Positions 1 through 11,157 are shown, counted from the stretch's first letter. The stretch: DNA of 64,000 nucleotides from Portulaca oleracea (GCA_029582165.1 CM055868.1:14056001-14120000); one strand, 5' to 3'. Made by a program: numbers and translations. The notes: generated by a model not told the origin, from the letters alone.

Positions 1-670
1 AAGATCAACTATTTACAACCAAATTCAGTTGAAGAATCCAGAATCGAAGTGATATCCGGAGCAAAGCAGCCATTGAATTACCTGGAAATTGAGCGAACTT
101 AAGAGAGAGAAAGTGACAGACAGTCACCAGTCACGGATCGGAAGCCCCAAAAAACGGCGTCATTGTTGAACAGATCGGAAGTGATATTAGTTTTGGGTTT
201 GGATTTCAGAGAGGGAGGGTTTGTTGGAGGGAAGAGGGGGTTGTGGGATGGAAGAGGAGGATACCATTGTTGAACAGATCTCCCGCCTCGCCACTCAGAA
301 AACCCAGATTGAACTTTTTTTTTATAGGTTTGATTTCGATGGAGGAGGAGGAGAGAGAGGGGGAGGATTGAAGAAGATAGAAGAAGTAAAAATGGGATCT
401 GAGATTTTTATAGAGAAAAAAGTTCATATTATTCAGAGCAACATAGGTAAAAGTTCGTATTATTTTCTTAAGTCAACGTGGATGACGTGGCAAAGTCAAA
501 ACAACAAGGCGCGGGCTTCTGCCGCCACGTCAGATTGCTGCCGGGTCAAGTTAATCTTAACTCGGTGGCGTGTTATTGGGGGCAACACGGGTTCAATGTT
601 CGTATTATTCATCACTGAATCAAGATTTCATATTACTAAGTCTTATATGACCAAAAGTTTGTATTATTAG
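1..670 (+). other. Possible first exon / 5' region of a host gene next to an unclassified repeat
   Basis: An ATG at 248 opens a short acidic reading frame beginning MEEEDTIVEQISRLATQK. It is preceded by purine-rich, UTR-like DNA and loses coding character after about 315 at a T-run. I do not recognise the protein. The 16-mer CATTGTTGAACAGATC occurs twice, about 100 bases apart (162-177 and 264-279). From about 420 to 670 the DNA holds three direct repeats of the kind AAGTTCGTATTATT plus two ACGTGG/CCACGT blocks, which looks like a repeat rather than an exon. On the minus strand a CAG|GTAATT donor-like site lies near 80, so a divergent transcript is also possible. All of this is weak inference. 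Confidence 0.2.
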
Positions 671-2034
671 AATCCAATTTCCCAATATATAAAATTAATA
701 CTTGTCTTAGATATCAAACAAAATTGAACCACCCATCCCTCTAATCCATATAATTAGTACACAATCAACTGACCATTAATGCTTTACCAAGAATAATTAT
801 ATATACTTTCATGAACATTGCATAAGCATCTCTTGAATAACCCAACAAGTTAGTCTATCTAAGGCATTCATTCAACGAATAACCATCCACCCTACCATTT
901 CAAACCTTATCCACTTAACCAAAACACTGGACTTATTTATACCCAACAATGCTCCAAGCTAATTTTTGTAAACCCTTAGGTAATATTAAAAAATATTAGA
1001 CTATACAAATAAAAAGGCTCAAGACAATAGAACATATGGATGAACCCAAACATTGTCCGTTGAGAAAAACCGGACTTTGATGAGATTTTGGAACGATCAA
1101 GTGGTAAAATATCAACGAAATTGGAAGGCGAAACAAATGTCTCTTATACCCATCTACATGTAAGAGGTAACTTTAGTGATCAAGACCCGAATAAAGAGAA
1201 GACGCAACCCACACTAGATCTTAAAGAATTCGATATCTACAAAAATGAGCCAAAACTTTCACTAGATATTTCCTTTTTCTTTTTTTACTTTAGGCAGAGG
1301 AAATAAGTGTCTTAGGCCGAGGACCTAACAAAGTCAAAAATCCAACTTGATATACCATGAGCTACACCAGATTAGGTCAATGTGGAAAGTCTTTAAACAT
1401 TGATGATAAGAATATTATGGAATTGAAGCTCGAGTGACTAGGAAACCTCCAAATAAGAAAATAACTTGTTACACAACTTAAAGGGATAAAACTTTTCATG
1501 AGATTAGAAGCTTGAGATTTAAACTTGTGATCTTAACAAACCACTCTAACCAATGTCTTCTACACTAAATATCACACCATGCATGAAATCTTATCCCCAA
1601 AAATATGTTCAATCATAATCACATTTAATAGAAATTTTACAAACTTTGCTCGGCGGGAACAAGAATTTCTAAGTTTAAATGAAGCTTACACAAGGAATTA
1701 TAATCCCAAAAGTATTTCTTTAAGGCCAAAAAGACAACAAGAATCATCTAACTTGGATCCCGAAGAAGGCTTAGTAGTAGACTATATATGGAATAATATT
1801 CTCAAAAGTGATTCCTCAACTATGCTAACACTTAATCGGATTTCATGAACCAAGATTGGCGAGAATAGGAACTTTCTAACCCCAAGGCACCTTACAAAAC
1901 TAGTAATCCCAAAATGTACTTCACTACAGACCAACCGAAAATAACCGAAAATTCTCCAACCTGACATGAAGGGACAAAATTTCCTAAAACCCAACATACT
2001 TTACACAAGGACTTCTAATTCCAAAATATTTTTT
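671..2034 (-). mobile_element. Non-coding leader/internal region of a minus-oriented LTR element (approximate)
   Basis: AT-rich DNA with no convincing ORF. The part next to the primer site carries a degenerate tandem duplication: about 1685-1852 (…aatcccaaaagtatttct… to …cttaatcggatttcatgaac) resembles 2003-2034 joined to 3386-3530 (…ttccaaaatatttttt… to …cttaataggatttcaagaac) once the Mutator-like insertion is removed. I assign it to the element whose LTR starts at 3551 only because it is contiguous with that element's primer site. The left limit is unknown and no second LTR is visible. Confidence 0.35.
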
Positions 2035-3376
2035 AGGAAAATCCAAATGGTAGGCACCAGTTATTATCTATTCCAATTTGTCAACACATTTTTACATATT
2101 CCAAATATAAGGCTTAATTTTAAAACAATTCCATCCCGTAGGCATTGAATTAACTTCTGTTAAAAATAGAAAAAAAAAAAGAAAATGAAAATACAGAGAA
2201 TGAAGAAATGGAATGCTCAGAACCTGGAAGAGGGTTGAAGAACGACGCCCAGAAAGTCGAGGTTCTGCTCGCCGGTCTTCGGTCGCCGCTGTTGATTGCC
2301 GTTGTCGGTCACTGTTGTTTCTCGCCGGCTGTCACCGCTCGGGCTCCATCGTCGCTGAAGAGGGCTGAAAGATGCCCAGACATCTCCTCCTTGAAACCGC
2401 TAGCCTGTTCGGTTGCGGCAATCCAACCCCCTGTTCACTTTCTTTCAATATATCTAATCAAATTTTCTCATTTCTATCACTTGATTCAACAGTTCGACTT
2501 CGATCACTAATTACTATATCAAACAAACGTCCTTTCAGTTCCTCCTTGTTTTTAGGCTATCAGATTTATCCTTGGTGCATTTTCCCACATGGGTTTCTGA
2601 TTAAAATTCAAATTTGATTGTTTGTAAGCATTTTTGGAGGAGATTTCTGGACTGGGTATTCATTATTTTTGGTTGATTGTCTTCTACTAATTTGGAATCT
2701 CAACTATGGGAGAGGTAGTGAAAGAAGGGAGAATGAGTGACCATGAGGTGTTAGCAGAGTTGAAAAGAGAGAGGCAAAAGAATGCTGAGCTTTTGGACAT
2801 AATCTCAGTATTAGAAGCACAAATACAAGATGAGAATCTGTGTAACTTCTATAGGGCAAGTCGCTATAGCCACTGTCCCAATGTTTTTGAGAATGACAAT
2901 TGTCAATCTTCCGAGAAGCTTCCCCTCCTGAATGACACCCGATTGCATTAATGTTACACCTCAAAGTGCTTGCCATTTTCTACGTCATTAGAGATGGAAT
3001 TGCCACAGTCGAACAGGCTAGCGGTTTCAGGGGAGGAGATGTCTAGGCGTCCGTCAACCCTCTTTAGCGACAACGACCGACGAGTAACAACGGCAAGCAA
3101 CGACGGTGACCAACTACGGCGACCGACAACCGACGAGCAGAACCTCGACTTTCTGGGTGTGGTTCTTCAACCCTCTACCAGGTTCTGGGCATTTTGTGTC
3201 TTCATTCCTTTGTATTTTCATTTTCTTTCTTTTTTTTTCTATTTCTAACAGAAGTTAATTCAATGCCTACGGGATGAAATTATTTTTCAATTAAGCCTAC
3301 CATTTGGAATATGTCAAACATGTGTTGACACCTTGGAATAGAAAATAACTGGTGCCTACCATTTGGAATTTCCCAT
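2035..3376. mobile_element. Mutator-like element with ~390-bp terminal inverted repeats (Pack-MULE candidate)
   Basis: The arms 2035-2432 and 2994-3376 are imperfect inverted repeats of each other; the outer ends read AGGAAAATCCAAATGG and, on the other strand, ATGGGAAATTCCAAATGG. A 9-bp target duplication ATATTTTTT flanks the element (2026-2034 and 3377-3385), which is diagnostic for the Mutator superfamily. The arms are GC-richer than their surroundings. The 560-bp centre has no transposase, so the element is non-autonomous. It holds a short ORF (separate entry), which is why a gene-capturing Pack-MULE is suspected. It is inserted in the leader of the neighbouring LTR element. Confidence 0.85.
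2706..2951 (+). CDS. Short coiled-coil-like ORF inside the Mutator-like element (possible captured exon)
   Basis: An 81-codon ORF in the unique centre of the 2035-3376 element. It begins MGEVVKEGRMSDHEVLAEL and continues as a charged Leu/Glu/Lys/Arg-rich stretch of about 45 residues with the spacing of a coiled coil (ERQKNAELLDIISVLEAQIQ). The last ~35 residues have a different, Cys/Asn-rich character and probably lie outside the captured exon. It is preceded by T-rich, UTR- or intron-like DNA. I do not recognise the gene. A captured host exon is an inference from its location between Mutator-type inverted repeats and its exon-like composition; a chance ORF remains possible. Confidence 0.35.
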   Translation: MGEVVKEGRMSDHEVLAELKRERQKNAELLDIISVLEAQIQDENLCNFYRASRYSHCPNVFENDNCQSSEKLPLLNDTRLH

Positions 3377-3532
3377 ATATTTTTTGAGACAAACCCAAAG
3401 ACAACAGGAGATTTGCTAACTTGGCTCCCTAATAGAAGGCTCCTACTCAAAGCAACATAGTCACATAAAATTCTATTCCCTAACGTAGTTCTTGAACAAC
3501 ACTCACACTTAATAGGATTTCAAGAACTAGAA

Positions 3533-3544
3533 CTCTGATGCCAC
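3533..3544 (-). promoter_or_regulatory. Primer-binding-site-like sequence next to LTR
   Basis: The plus strand reads CTCTGATGCCAC, the complement of TGGCATCAGAG. This differs by one base from the initiator-Met tRNA primer site TGGTATCAGAG. It lies 6 bases from the TGTTACACCCC LTR end at 3551, which places the element on the minus strand. Confidence 0.55.
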
Positions 3545-3550
3545 TAAATT

Positions 3551-5230
3551 TGTTACACCCCGAACCCAAGGAATGACAAACGTCGTACACCTGTAGGACA
3601 AGGTTCTAGAAGCATATAAGGCTGAAAAGGCAAAAACATAACCATGATACAAAAATAGACTTAACTTGAAAATGAGTACTTGATTAAACAGTCTGACTAG
3701 GAAGGATACTTAATTACACAAATGATACTACCATAGAAGATATTGAAACATTCTTCCAAACTGATAAACAACAAAATCAATAGCACAAGCCTTTTTCAAC
3801 AATATCGCTTGACCCACTATGCTTCACTGTTAAACTGTAATACCTTAAAGAACTTGAACACTACTAAGATGTCAAAAGTCATAACCTGAAAAAAAAATAG
3901 GAAGATGAAAAGATGAGCTCGTAAGTCCAATAAATAGCATAACACCCCCTTAGCCAGGATAGGCATGCGGGTAAAACATAGGTTGCGTCGAAGTTCACAA
4001 ATAATTAGCTAACAAGCATAGCTGAGCTTTTCAAACAATTTACAAAGCTCAAAGTTCAAAATATACACTAATATTCACAAATGATTTTTGATAAAAAGAC
4101 ATAGTAGATCAAAACTTAGCAGTCACAAGTACAAAACACTATTTAGGGCTAAGACCAATACTAGCCCAGTGGCATGGGCAAAAAAAAAAATCACTATTGA
4201 CCCTGTGGCGGGGCAACGAAAACCACTATTGGCCAAGTGGCGAGGCAACAAAGATTTGGGGTGAACATATACACATATCATAATACACAATAGCGACCAT
4301 ATAAGTCGATCAACAAGTCTAGTACATACCTTAACTGGCAAAGGCAGAAGACATAACCCAAAAAATAAACCAGTAACTTGAAATCAAACAAATAGTAACC
4401 AGCCAAGTAATTTCAAAAAAGAAGCAATAAATCAAATCCACGAAATCACTTAAGCAAACGAAAGGTCACACAATTCAAATACCAAAACTATTAATCGAAA
4501 TAACTACTTTGCAAATAAATAACTCAAATTGTCACAAAACCTTACTTGATGTATAAGTGAAAAATAACTACAACTTATAAAATTAACGTTAAAGGGATTC
4601 TTTGTAAACGCACGTATCAGTACGGAAACAACTTAGTAACAATATGCTTGCAAACACTAATTAAAATTATTACCAAGGGTTCCAATATTGAATGTATATC
4701 AAAACACGAATGTAACTTATAAAATTGGTACCGAAAGACTCACTTGATTGTAAGCACATAAATCAATACAGAATCAATCAAATCTTTTGGACATAAAATT
4801 AACCACATATAATATACTTAAACAATAACATGCCAACCCAATTTAATAAAATCGTTTTATGAAAAAAAACTTTACAAAATAATGTTTTGGGCACGAAGGA
4901 AGACTAAAACAGTATCACACCTCTTACCAGGAACGTTACTTGAATAGGTCTAACTCCACCTCTTAGATGATATCTTTAGGGTTCCTATGTCCTTCCTTTC
5001 CCGCACTTTTGTCTCCCTTTGGTTGACGGTTACAGACATAGTACTATTACAAAAAAAGGTATATATAAATAGGAGGATTTAGGTTTAGGGTTTGTGTATT
5101 CTTTAAAATTACAATAGGGCTAACGATTATCGACATAGTACTATTCAATGAAGGGGTATATATAAATAGGAGGATTTAGGTTTAAGGTTTGAATATCCTT
5201 TAAAATTACAATAGGGCTAAAGAAATAATT
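3551..5230 (-). mobile_element. LTR (or solo/truncated LTR) of the TGTAACGCCC-type non-coding retrotransposon group
   Basis: Starts TGTTACACCCCGAACCC directly beside a primer-site-like sequence. It shares with the LTRs at 42886, 50846 and 57400 the TGT(A/T)AC start and an internal block of the form CCTGAAAA…GATGAG…CAATAA (3888-3936). No coding potential. A direct repeat with a TATA box near its right end (separate entry) fits a promoter in U3. Two imperfect copies of a 'ctattggcc/ttgacc-tgtggcg-ggcaac' motif lie at 4150-4250. The right end (about 5230) is a guess; no TG…CA partner or target duplication was found. Confidence 0.5.
5035..5222. repeat. Tandem duplication (97-bp period) containing TATA and telo-box motifs
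   Basis: Two copies (5035-5131 and 5132-5222) each contain GACATAGTACTATT, GGTATATATAAATAGGAGG, and TTTAGGTTTAGGGTTT or TTTAGGTTTAAGGTTT, ending in AAAATTACAATAGGGCTAA. The TATA-like core and the telo-box-like AAACCCTAAA complement suggest a duplicated promoter segment of the neighbouring LTR. Confidence 0.7.
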
Positions 5231-5340
5231 ATAATACTGATATGACCTTTTTTGGGTGGGGTATTTCATCACTATTGTTGCCATCAAATATTTTCTTTGT
5301 TATGCTTCCTTCATGCAAGGTTTGTTTGTTTGCTTTTTTT

Positions 5341-5371
5341 TTTTTTGGGGGGGGGGGGGGGTAGGGGGGGG
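5341..5371. repeat. Poly-T/poly-G run
   Basis: A T-run (about 5335-5346) is followed by 15 G, TA and 8 G (5347-5371). It is a simple sequence with G-quadruplex potential on the plus strand and is prone to assembly or length error. Confidence 0.9.
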
Positions 5372-5816
5372 ACTTGTTAGAGAAAAGATATAATAATACA
5401 CAATAAAAAAGATAGAAAAGTATACTCAATTCATGAGGCAATAGGTTATTGGATCATACATGAAGGTGAAATAATAAAAATACAACCACTTATCTACTAT
5501 CCTCTTGCCCTGTTCTTTGGTTAGGTTAAATATAACTCTCCTAACGTATCCTGACTTATCCAAACATAACACAATTCCCCAAAAAAGCATCCACTTTAAA
5601 AACAAAATTCTCCAAAAAAGCAACATAACTTATCATAACTTATCCTAACTTATCATAATTTATTCTTTCAAACCTAAAAATAACATAACCAAAGAACATG
5701 TATAAAAGGAGCTAAAGCAATTTATGTCGTAATTCCCAAAATACCTCTAGCAATTTTTAAAATTTCCATTCCTACCTTTTTTAAATTTTCATTTCATCCA
5801 AAACCATGAATAATTA

Positions 5817-6000
5817 TTATCATTATTTATTATTATTATTATTATTTAATATTATTATTATTATTATTATTATTATTGTTGTTGTTGTTGTTATTGTTTT
5901 CAATCTATATTTATGACCCTATTCATTAAAAGTTACCTATTTCACTTTTATTACCTTGTTGTTGTTGTTGTTGTTGTTAGTAGTAGTAGTAGTACTTTTA
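5817..6000. repeat. TTA/TTG/GTT/TAG trinucleotide microsatellites
   Basis: Runs of ATT/TTA (5817-5876), TTG (5877-5893), TTG (5956-5978) and TAG (5979-5993) repeats in AT-rich DNA leading into the tandem array that follows. Confidence 0.85.
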
Positions 6001-7140
6001 TTATTGTTTTCCGATAAATGCTCTCGTTTCAGCATTCAGTGGGGCCCACCTACTTTTCCATTATAATATAATAGATTATTATTATTATTATTATTATAAT
6101 AATTATTATTATTATAAATATTCTAGGCAACACCAAAATAATTACTGTTATTTGCACCAAAATAATTTAATTAAGAGTCCAAAGCAGTCAAGGATTAGTG
6201 ATACTTTCTGGTTTTTTAAATTTTAAAATAAAATCCGGATTGAGAATTAAAAAAATTGAAAATAGAAAAAAAAATTTTCTACGTTGTGATTGGCCAATTC
6301 CTCTACAATCACTCCCGTGGCTCTATTTCATGTGACCCACAATGTTTTCAATTATAATATATAGAATATAGATAATTATTATTATTATTATTATTATTAT
6401 TATAATTACTGTTATTTGCACCAAAATAATTTAATTCAGAGTCCAAAGCAGCCAAGGATTAGTGATACTTTCTGGATTTTTTTTAATTTTAAAATAAAAT
6501 AAGGATTGAGAATAAAATAAAATTGAACATAAAAAAAATAATTTTATATGTTGTGATTGACCAATTCCCCTACAGTCACTCCCGTGGCTCTATTTCGTGG
6601 GATCCACAATGATTTCTATTATAATATATAGATTATTGTTATTATTATTATTATTATTATTTAATTCACAGTCCAAAGCAGTCAAGGATCAGTGGTACTT
6701 TCTGGTTTTTTTTAATTTTGAAATAAAATCTGGATTGAAATTAAAAAAATTGAAAATAGTTAAAAAATATAATTTTATACGTTATGATTGGCCAATTCCC
6801 CTACAGTCACTCCCGTGGCTCTATTTTGCAGGACCCACAATGATTTCTATTATAATATATATAGATATGGAACAGTTGGAAATGTTATCAAAGTCCAAAG
6901 CCATATGAGATTTGTAATAGTTTTTTTTAAAAAAATTCTAAAATAAAATTAAATTTAAAACAGTTATGCAACAAATGTAATTGGTGTCAAAGTCCTAAGC
7001 AGCTTAGGTTTATAATAAAATCCGGTTGAAAATAAAATAAAAAGTTATTAAAATCTGGGTCCTTTTTTTCTTAATTGTGATTGGTTGACTCCTAGAAACG
7101 CTCTCGTTGCAGTATTTGTTGGGTCCCACATACATTGTAA
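6001..7140. repeat. Satellite-like tandem array, four or more ~230-290-bp units
   Basis: The landmark GATTGGCCAATTCC (or variant) recurs at 6288, 6555, 6786 and 7079, giving periods of 267, 231 and 293. Each unit carries in order: a CTCCCGTGGCTCTATTT block, GACCCACAATG, ATTATAATATATAGA, a (TTA)n tract of variable length, AGTCCAAAGCAG, AAGGATTAGTG, TACTTTCTGG and a T/A-rich tail. The first and last units are divergent (…ATGCTCTCGTTTCAG…, …ACGCTCTCGTTGCAG…). Length variation comes mostly from the TTA tract and loss of a 'GCACCAAAATAA' segment. No coding capacity. Confidence 0.8.
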
Positions 7141-7299
7141 TTATAAGTATCTATCTATGTAATATATAAAGCCAAAGAGGTTTGGTACGCAAATTTCACT
7201 TTGCCTATTTTACCCCTTGCCATTGGTAAATAATAAGGATAAAATAGTAATTACAATATTTTTTATTTGCACCAAAATAAGTATCAAAGAAATGGTTAC

Positions 7300-7367
7300 C
7301 ACCAAGATTTGAACCTCTAATGTAAAGGAAAACCCTCTAATTTAAATACCACTAGACCACCATATTC
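7300..7367 (-). repeat. tRNA-derived fragment (SINE head or tRNA pseudogene)
   Basis: Read on the minus strand, the segment has a box-A-like GGTCTAGTGGT followed about 37 bases later by a box-B-like GGTTCAAATCT, the internal RNA polymerase III promoter arrangement of tRNAs and tRNA-derived SINEs. The cloverleaf arms are not intact. It may be part of a larger repeat spanning roughly 7145-8110. Confidence 0.45.
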
Positions 7368-8589
7368 TTAGTTAATACTTTTTTCATATATGTTTTCTAT
7401 TTCCCTCTTTCACAATGGAGCCGTTGTCGTTTACTTATTATTTTATGAAAATAAGAAAAATCATAAAATTTACCTAATATGTTGATTGGTGTTGAATAAA
7501 TTAAATCATACATATATAAATTTTTCTATCATTTACGAAAATGAAAAAATGAAAAAATCTACCTAATATGTTGATTGGTGTTAAATTAAATCATGCATGT
7601 ATGTGTGTGTATGGTAGAGAGATTAAGAGAAAGACAAAGATATCATAATTTTATTTAGTATACAAATCTATGTTATATATAAATAGAGAATAGCTTATGG
7701 TCTGTAAATTTCATATTTCCAATTTTGCCCATCTTCCAATTTAAAATATAGAGGTATAATTGTAATCTATATAAAAGAAACATATTTTGGATGTGAAATA
7801 TAGTTATTTCTCCTCTTTGCCAACTTTCCCTAATATACTGCTGATGCCCCAAGCCACTCCCAAGTTTCAATTGCGCTCATTTGGTGCACAGATGGATTTT
7901 TTTCCCCCAAAAATTTTATTGTTACTAATTGGTAGGATGCCTAGCTAATTTATCAACATTAATTCAGTTTTTCGTCATCCATATTCTTCAAATTATAAAA
8001 AGCAATACCCACGAATGTTAATAATGGCGACAATAAATAAAATGGAAAGAAGATCGACAACATATATTTTATTAAATCCTTGCATGTTTAACGTGCGAAT
8101 CAAAACTTGTATAGATAAAAAGTTAATTAAAGTGACAAATATTAAAGAAAGGGGGAGTATATATTTAGAGGCTTGTTATGTCTCTCTTGTTCTTATCGAT
8201 GACAATGAAATTGGAACCTTTGATTAAATCCGCCTATTTAATGGGTGATGAAAATGGATTTGAAATATATATGGGGATGCGTACGGGAAATGTTGTAACA
8301 AAGTGTGTTCTCAGTATGGATATAAGCTCCACTCATCACATACTGGAACCCGCCCATACCCGAATATCAAAATAACAATAATTTGAAAAACTGATCACCG
8401 CCACCTTCCTTTTTCATACCAAAATTAATAGCCATCCAAATAAAATCATACTGCCTCCATTACCAAATATTCGTGAATTTGACAAATTTTTTAACTGTTG
8501 GGTGTTAACAAATTATAATAAGTTACGATATACAATTTATATAATTATAATTTTTGTAAGATATCTTTCTAATTAGCAGTAATTTTACA
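7368..8589. other. AT-rich non-coding stretch
   Basis: No convincing gene. Contains a short duplication of 'acctaatatgttgattggtgtt' type (about 7472-7494 and 7561-7582) and a region 7660-8110 whose ends vaguely resemble Helitron termini (see findings). The small ORFs here have no recognisable motif. Confidence 0.6.
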
Positions 8590-9659
8590 TTATAAATCCT
8601 GGACAAGATTCTTTGGATCATGAGCAAGATTCTGCCCCTTATGTGGTAATCCCAGGGAAAACACGTAGTGATCATATTTTCACTCAGTGTGAATTTGCAG
8701 AAAAGGTTTGGATGGAATTGATGCAAGATTATCTGAGATATGGTTCAAACAACGATTGAAGGTAAGGATTTTAAACAATTAAAGTCAGAAAGAAATATGG
8801 ATTGTTAGTTGTGTTGCTACTATATGGACATTATGGAGGCATCGAACAAAATCATTTCATGTAAAATCTGGATCTGAGAATGGTGATTGACTCAATTAAA
8901 ACGAAAGTATCAATGTGGGCTAAAACATGGAAAGAGAGGTTTCCGAATTCACTACAGCAGCTGGAAAGAAATTTCAATCAATTGCTCAACATATTCAAAT
9001 GAATCAAAAAAATTACTCTGAACTTTTGGTGAAATATTTTTCTGGTACCCCAATTTTTCAAAACTAATTTTGAGGTATTTACTTTTTGGATTAGTAATTA
9101 TTTGGTGCTTTTCCAGTCATTAATTTTATTAAGTGACCAAAATGCCCTTGTTCTTCCCATCTTGAAGAAATACCCTTGAAAAAAAAATGAGGGTATTTCG
9201 GTCACATAATAAAATTAATGGTTGTAAAAACACCAAATAATTACTAACTAAAAAAGAAGGATACCTCAAAATTAGTTTTGAAAAGTTGGGATACCGAAAA
9301 ATAATTTTTCCAAATATTAGGATACCTCGGAGTAATTTTTTGCAAATGAATACAGCAGCAGCAGGGAGGCTCGATGGTTATGGATAAGATGACGACCGGA
9401 GAGAAGTAAGCATCAGGGAAAAACCAGAAAAAATTGCAAGAGGCAGATAAGGAATAGAAGTTGTTGGGCTCAGCTGCATCAAGTTCTCATTGTACTTAAT
9501 TTTCAAAGCCCATTGTTGTTCGGCTCGTTGGCTTAGAAACAATTGAGGCTAATTTGTTCTCGGTTTGTGCTCTAGGGCACAATGCTTGTAAGTTGTTGTA
9601 AGCACAATATTGCTGATGAATAAATGGGTTACTGTTGGTAACCTTTTGAGAAAAAAAAA
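8590..9659 (+). mobile_element. 5'-truncated LINE fragment (ORF2 C-terminus and 3' end), interrupted by a MITE
   Basis: Around 8627-8730 the translation gives a zinc-binding reverse-transcriptase tail (zf-RVT type): CPLCGNPRENT, then after a frameshift SDHIFTQCEFAEKVWMEL, keeping the Cys-x2-Cys…His-x4-Cys pattern. IWIVSCVATIWTLWRHRTKSF follows, typical of plant LINE ORF2 between zf-RVT and RNase H. The reading frame is destroyed by frameshifts and stops. The element resumes after the Mutator MITE (9005-9342) and ends at about 9650-9659 in a poly-A tail preceded by GATGAATAAATGGG. The left boundary is approximate and no target duplication was identified. Confidence 0.6.
9005..9342. mobile_element. 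Mutator-type MITE, copy 1, with 9-bp target duplication
   Basis: A 338-bp near-palindromic element. The left end CAAAAAAATTACTCTGA matches the complement of the right end (CAAAAAATTACTCCGAGG), and pairing continues for roughly 100 bases on each side. It is flanked by the perfect 9-bp duplication CAAATGAAT (8996-9004, 9343-9351). No ORF. The same family recurs at 30940-31289. It is inserted in a decayed LINE. Confidence 0.88.
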
Positions 9660-9749
9660 ATCAATTGTAAAAGTTTAATCAAATTGAAAAATATTTTAGA
9701 ATGGACATAATATATCCATGGTCTCAACTTGGCGCAATCACACACATAT

Positions 9750-10007
9750 GGTCATGTTTTTCAGAATACAAATCATGCACACATGTACTATGATGTCACA
9801 ACCCACCATAAAAACCATTCTACCACAATTCACCATAACCCACCACAAATTACTTTTTCACAATTACCAACACAATGTTTATATATATATATATATATAT
9901 ATACAAAAAACCCAACACAACATACCAATAACCCGCCACAATTACACCACAACCCGCCACAATTTCACCACACCATACCGCGCCATACCGCATAAAAGAA
10001 CATGGCC
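9750..10007. mobile_element. Tourist-like (PIF/Harbinger) MITE, copy A, degenerate
   Basis: The left end TGGTCATGTTTTTC and right end AAAAGAACATGGCC are imperfect inverted repeats matching the better copies at 22777-23089 and 32711-32971. The body is rich in ACCACAA/CACCATA repeats. A (TA)12 tract at about 9880-9902 has expanded inside it. The TTA target duplication is not preserved. Confidence 0.6.
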
Positions 10008-11108
10008 TGAGTAATTCTATCTGATTGTTAGTCTTAGACCTTTTAATTTGAATCATCACTCACGTTAATCAAGTTGAAAAAATACTCAAGACTAAGAAAT
10101 GTTTGGGATGAAAATTAAAGGAGAGAAATTTTGTGGCTATTATGAGAATGATTTATAGTTGTGTAATATAAAGAAGGAAATTAACTAAAAATATGTCCAT
10201 ATTTCAGGAAATGATAGACAACTAATTAGACATAAGAAATTGTATCATATGTGAAACTTAACATGCATCATCCTCATGTTATTCTTAGACTTGACTTGGA
10301 TCAATTATGCTTAAAAAGTATTTGGATTGATGAATCCAAACACTCGTTTCCATCCAAATTTTCTATTGCAATAGTGGAGGACTGGAAGTCATTGGTCAAT
10401 AGGATGAATCCAAATACTTTCCTTTCATCTACATCTTCAGCCACTTAAAAAAAGGGTATGGGTTGATTCGATGATGTAGATGTTTCTTTGTATCCACTAA
10501 CTGGAAGCTTATTATATAGCTTCTGAGTTGTGATTCAACAAACATCTTTAGCACTTGTAAGTGGTCCTTTAGGTTCAAGATTTTCGCACTTGTAGGTGGT
10601 CCTTTGGGCTTTTTAGGAAGCTTAGTTATGTGCCCATGTGTGAGCTGAAATTGGACAATTATTATACCATACAACCATTTGTACCCACTTATATTTAAAT
10701 GAATGTGAAAAAATCGAGTAATTTTCTACTCCTTCATTCTTTCACACATATTAAGAATAGTAAGACATTAAGCATACTTGTAAACATCTACGCAGATTAA
10801 GAGTGGTCAGATATTAAACACATACACTTATAACCGTGACAACATATTATAAGAAACGTACCATACTTGCTTATTAACTAGGGTGATTGTTGATTTTAAA
10901 AGAAACTCTTTTTTCTATGCTTAATAAGTGTGCTTATCGTAAGTTGCTATTAATTTTTTTAATTATAATTTAATTTTATATTTTTAAAAATAATATTTAA
11001 TAAATTAAAATTATTTTTTTTTAATATATTTGTCTATTAGTTATAGATAAACTAGAAGATTAAAAATAAAATTCAAGTGGCATTTGTGTATGTGTGTGTA
11101 TATGTACA
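10008..11108. other. Non-coding stretch, nothing recognised
   Basis: AT-rich DNA. The only pattern seen is a short direct repeat of 'gcacttgtaggtggtcctttgg' type (about 10553-10573 and 10588-10609). No ORF with a recognisable domain. Confidence 0.6.
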
Positions 11109-11123
11109 TGTGTGCGCCATAAA
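11109..11123. repeat. LINE-1 target-site duplication, 5' copy
   Basis: TGTGTGCGCCATAAA is repeated exactly at 16941-16955 immediately after the poly-A of LINE-1. Confidence 0.9.
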
Positions 11124-11157
11124 GGAGAGAAATTTTTACTTTATTTTTTTCCATGTT

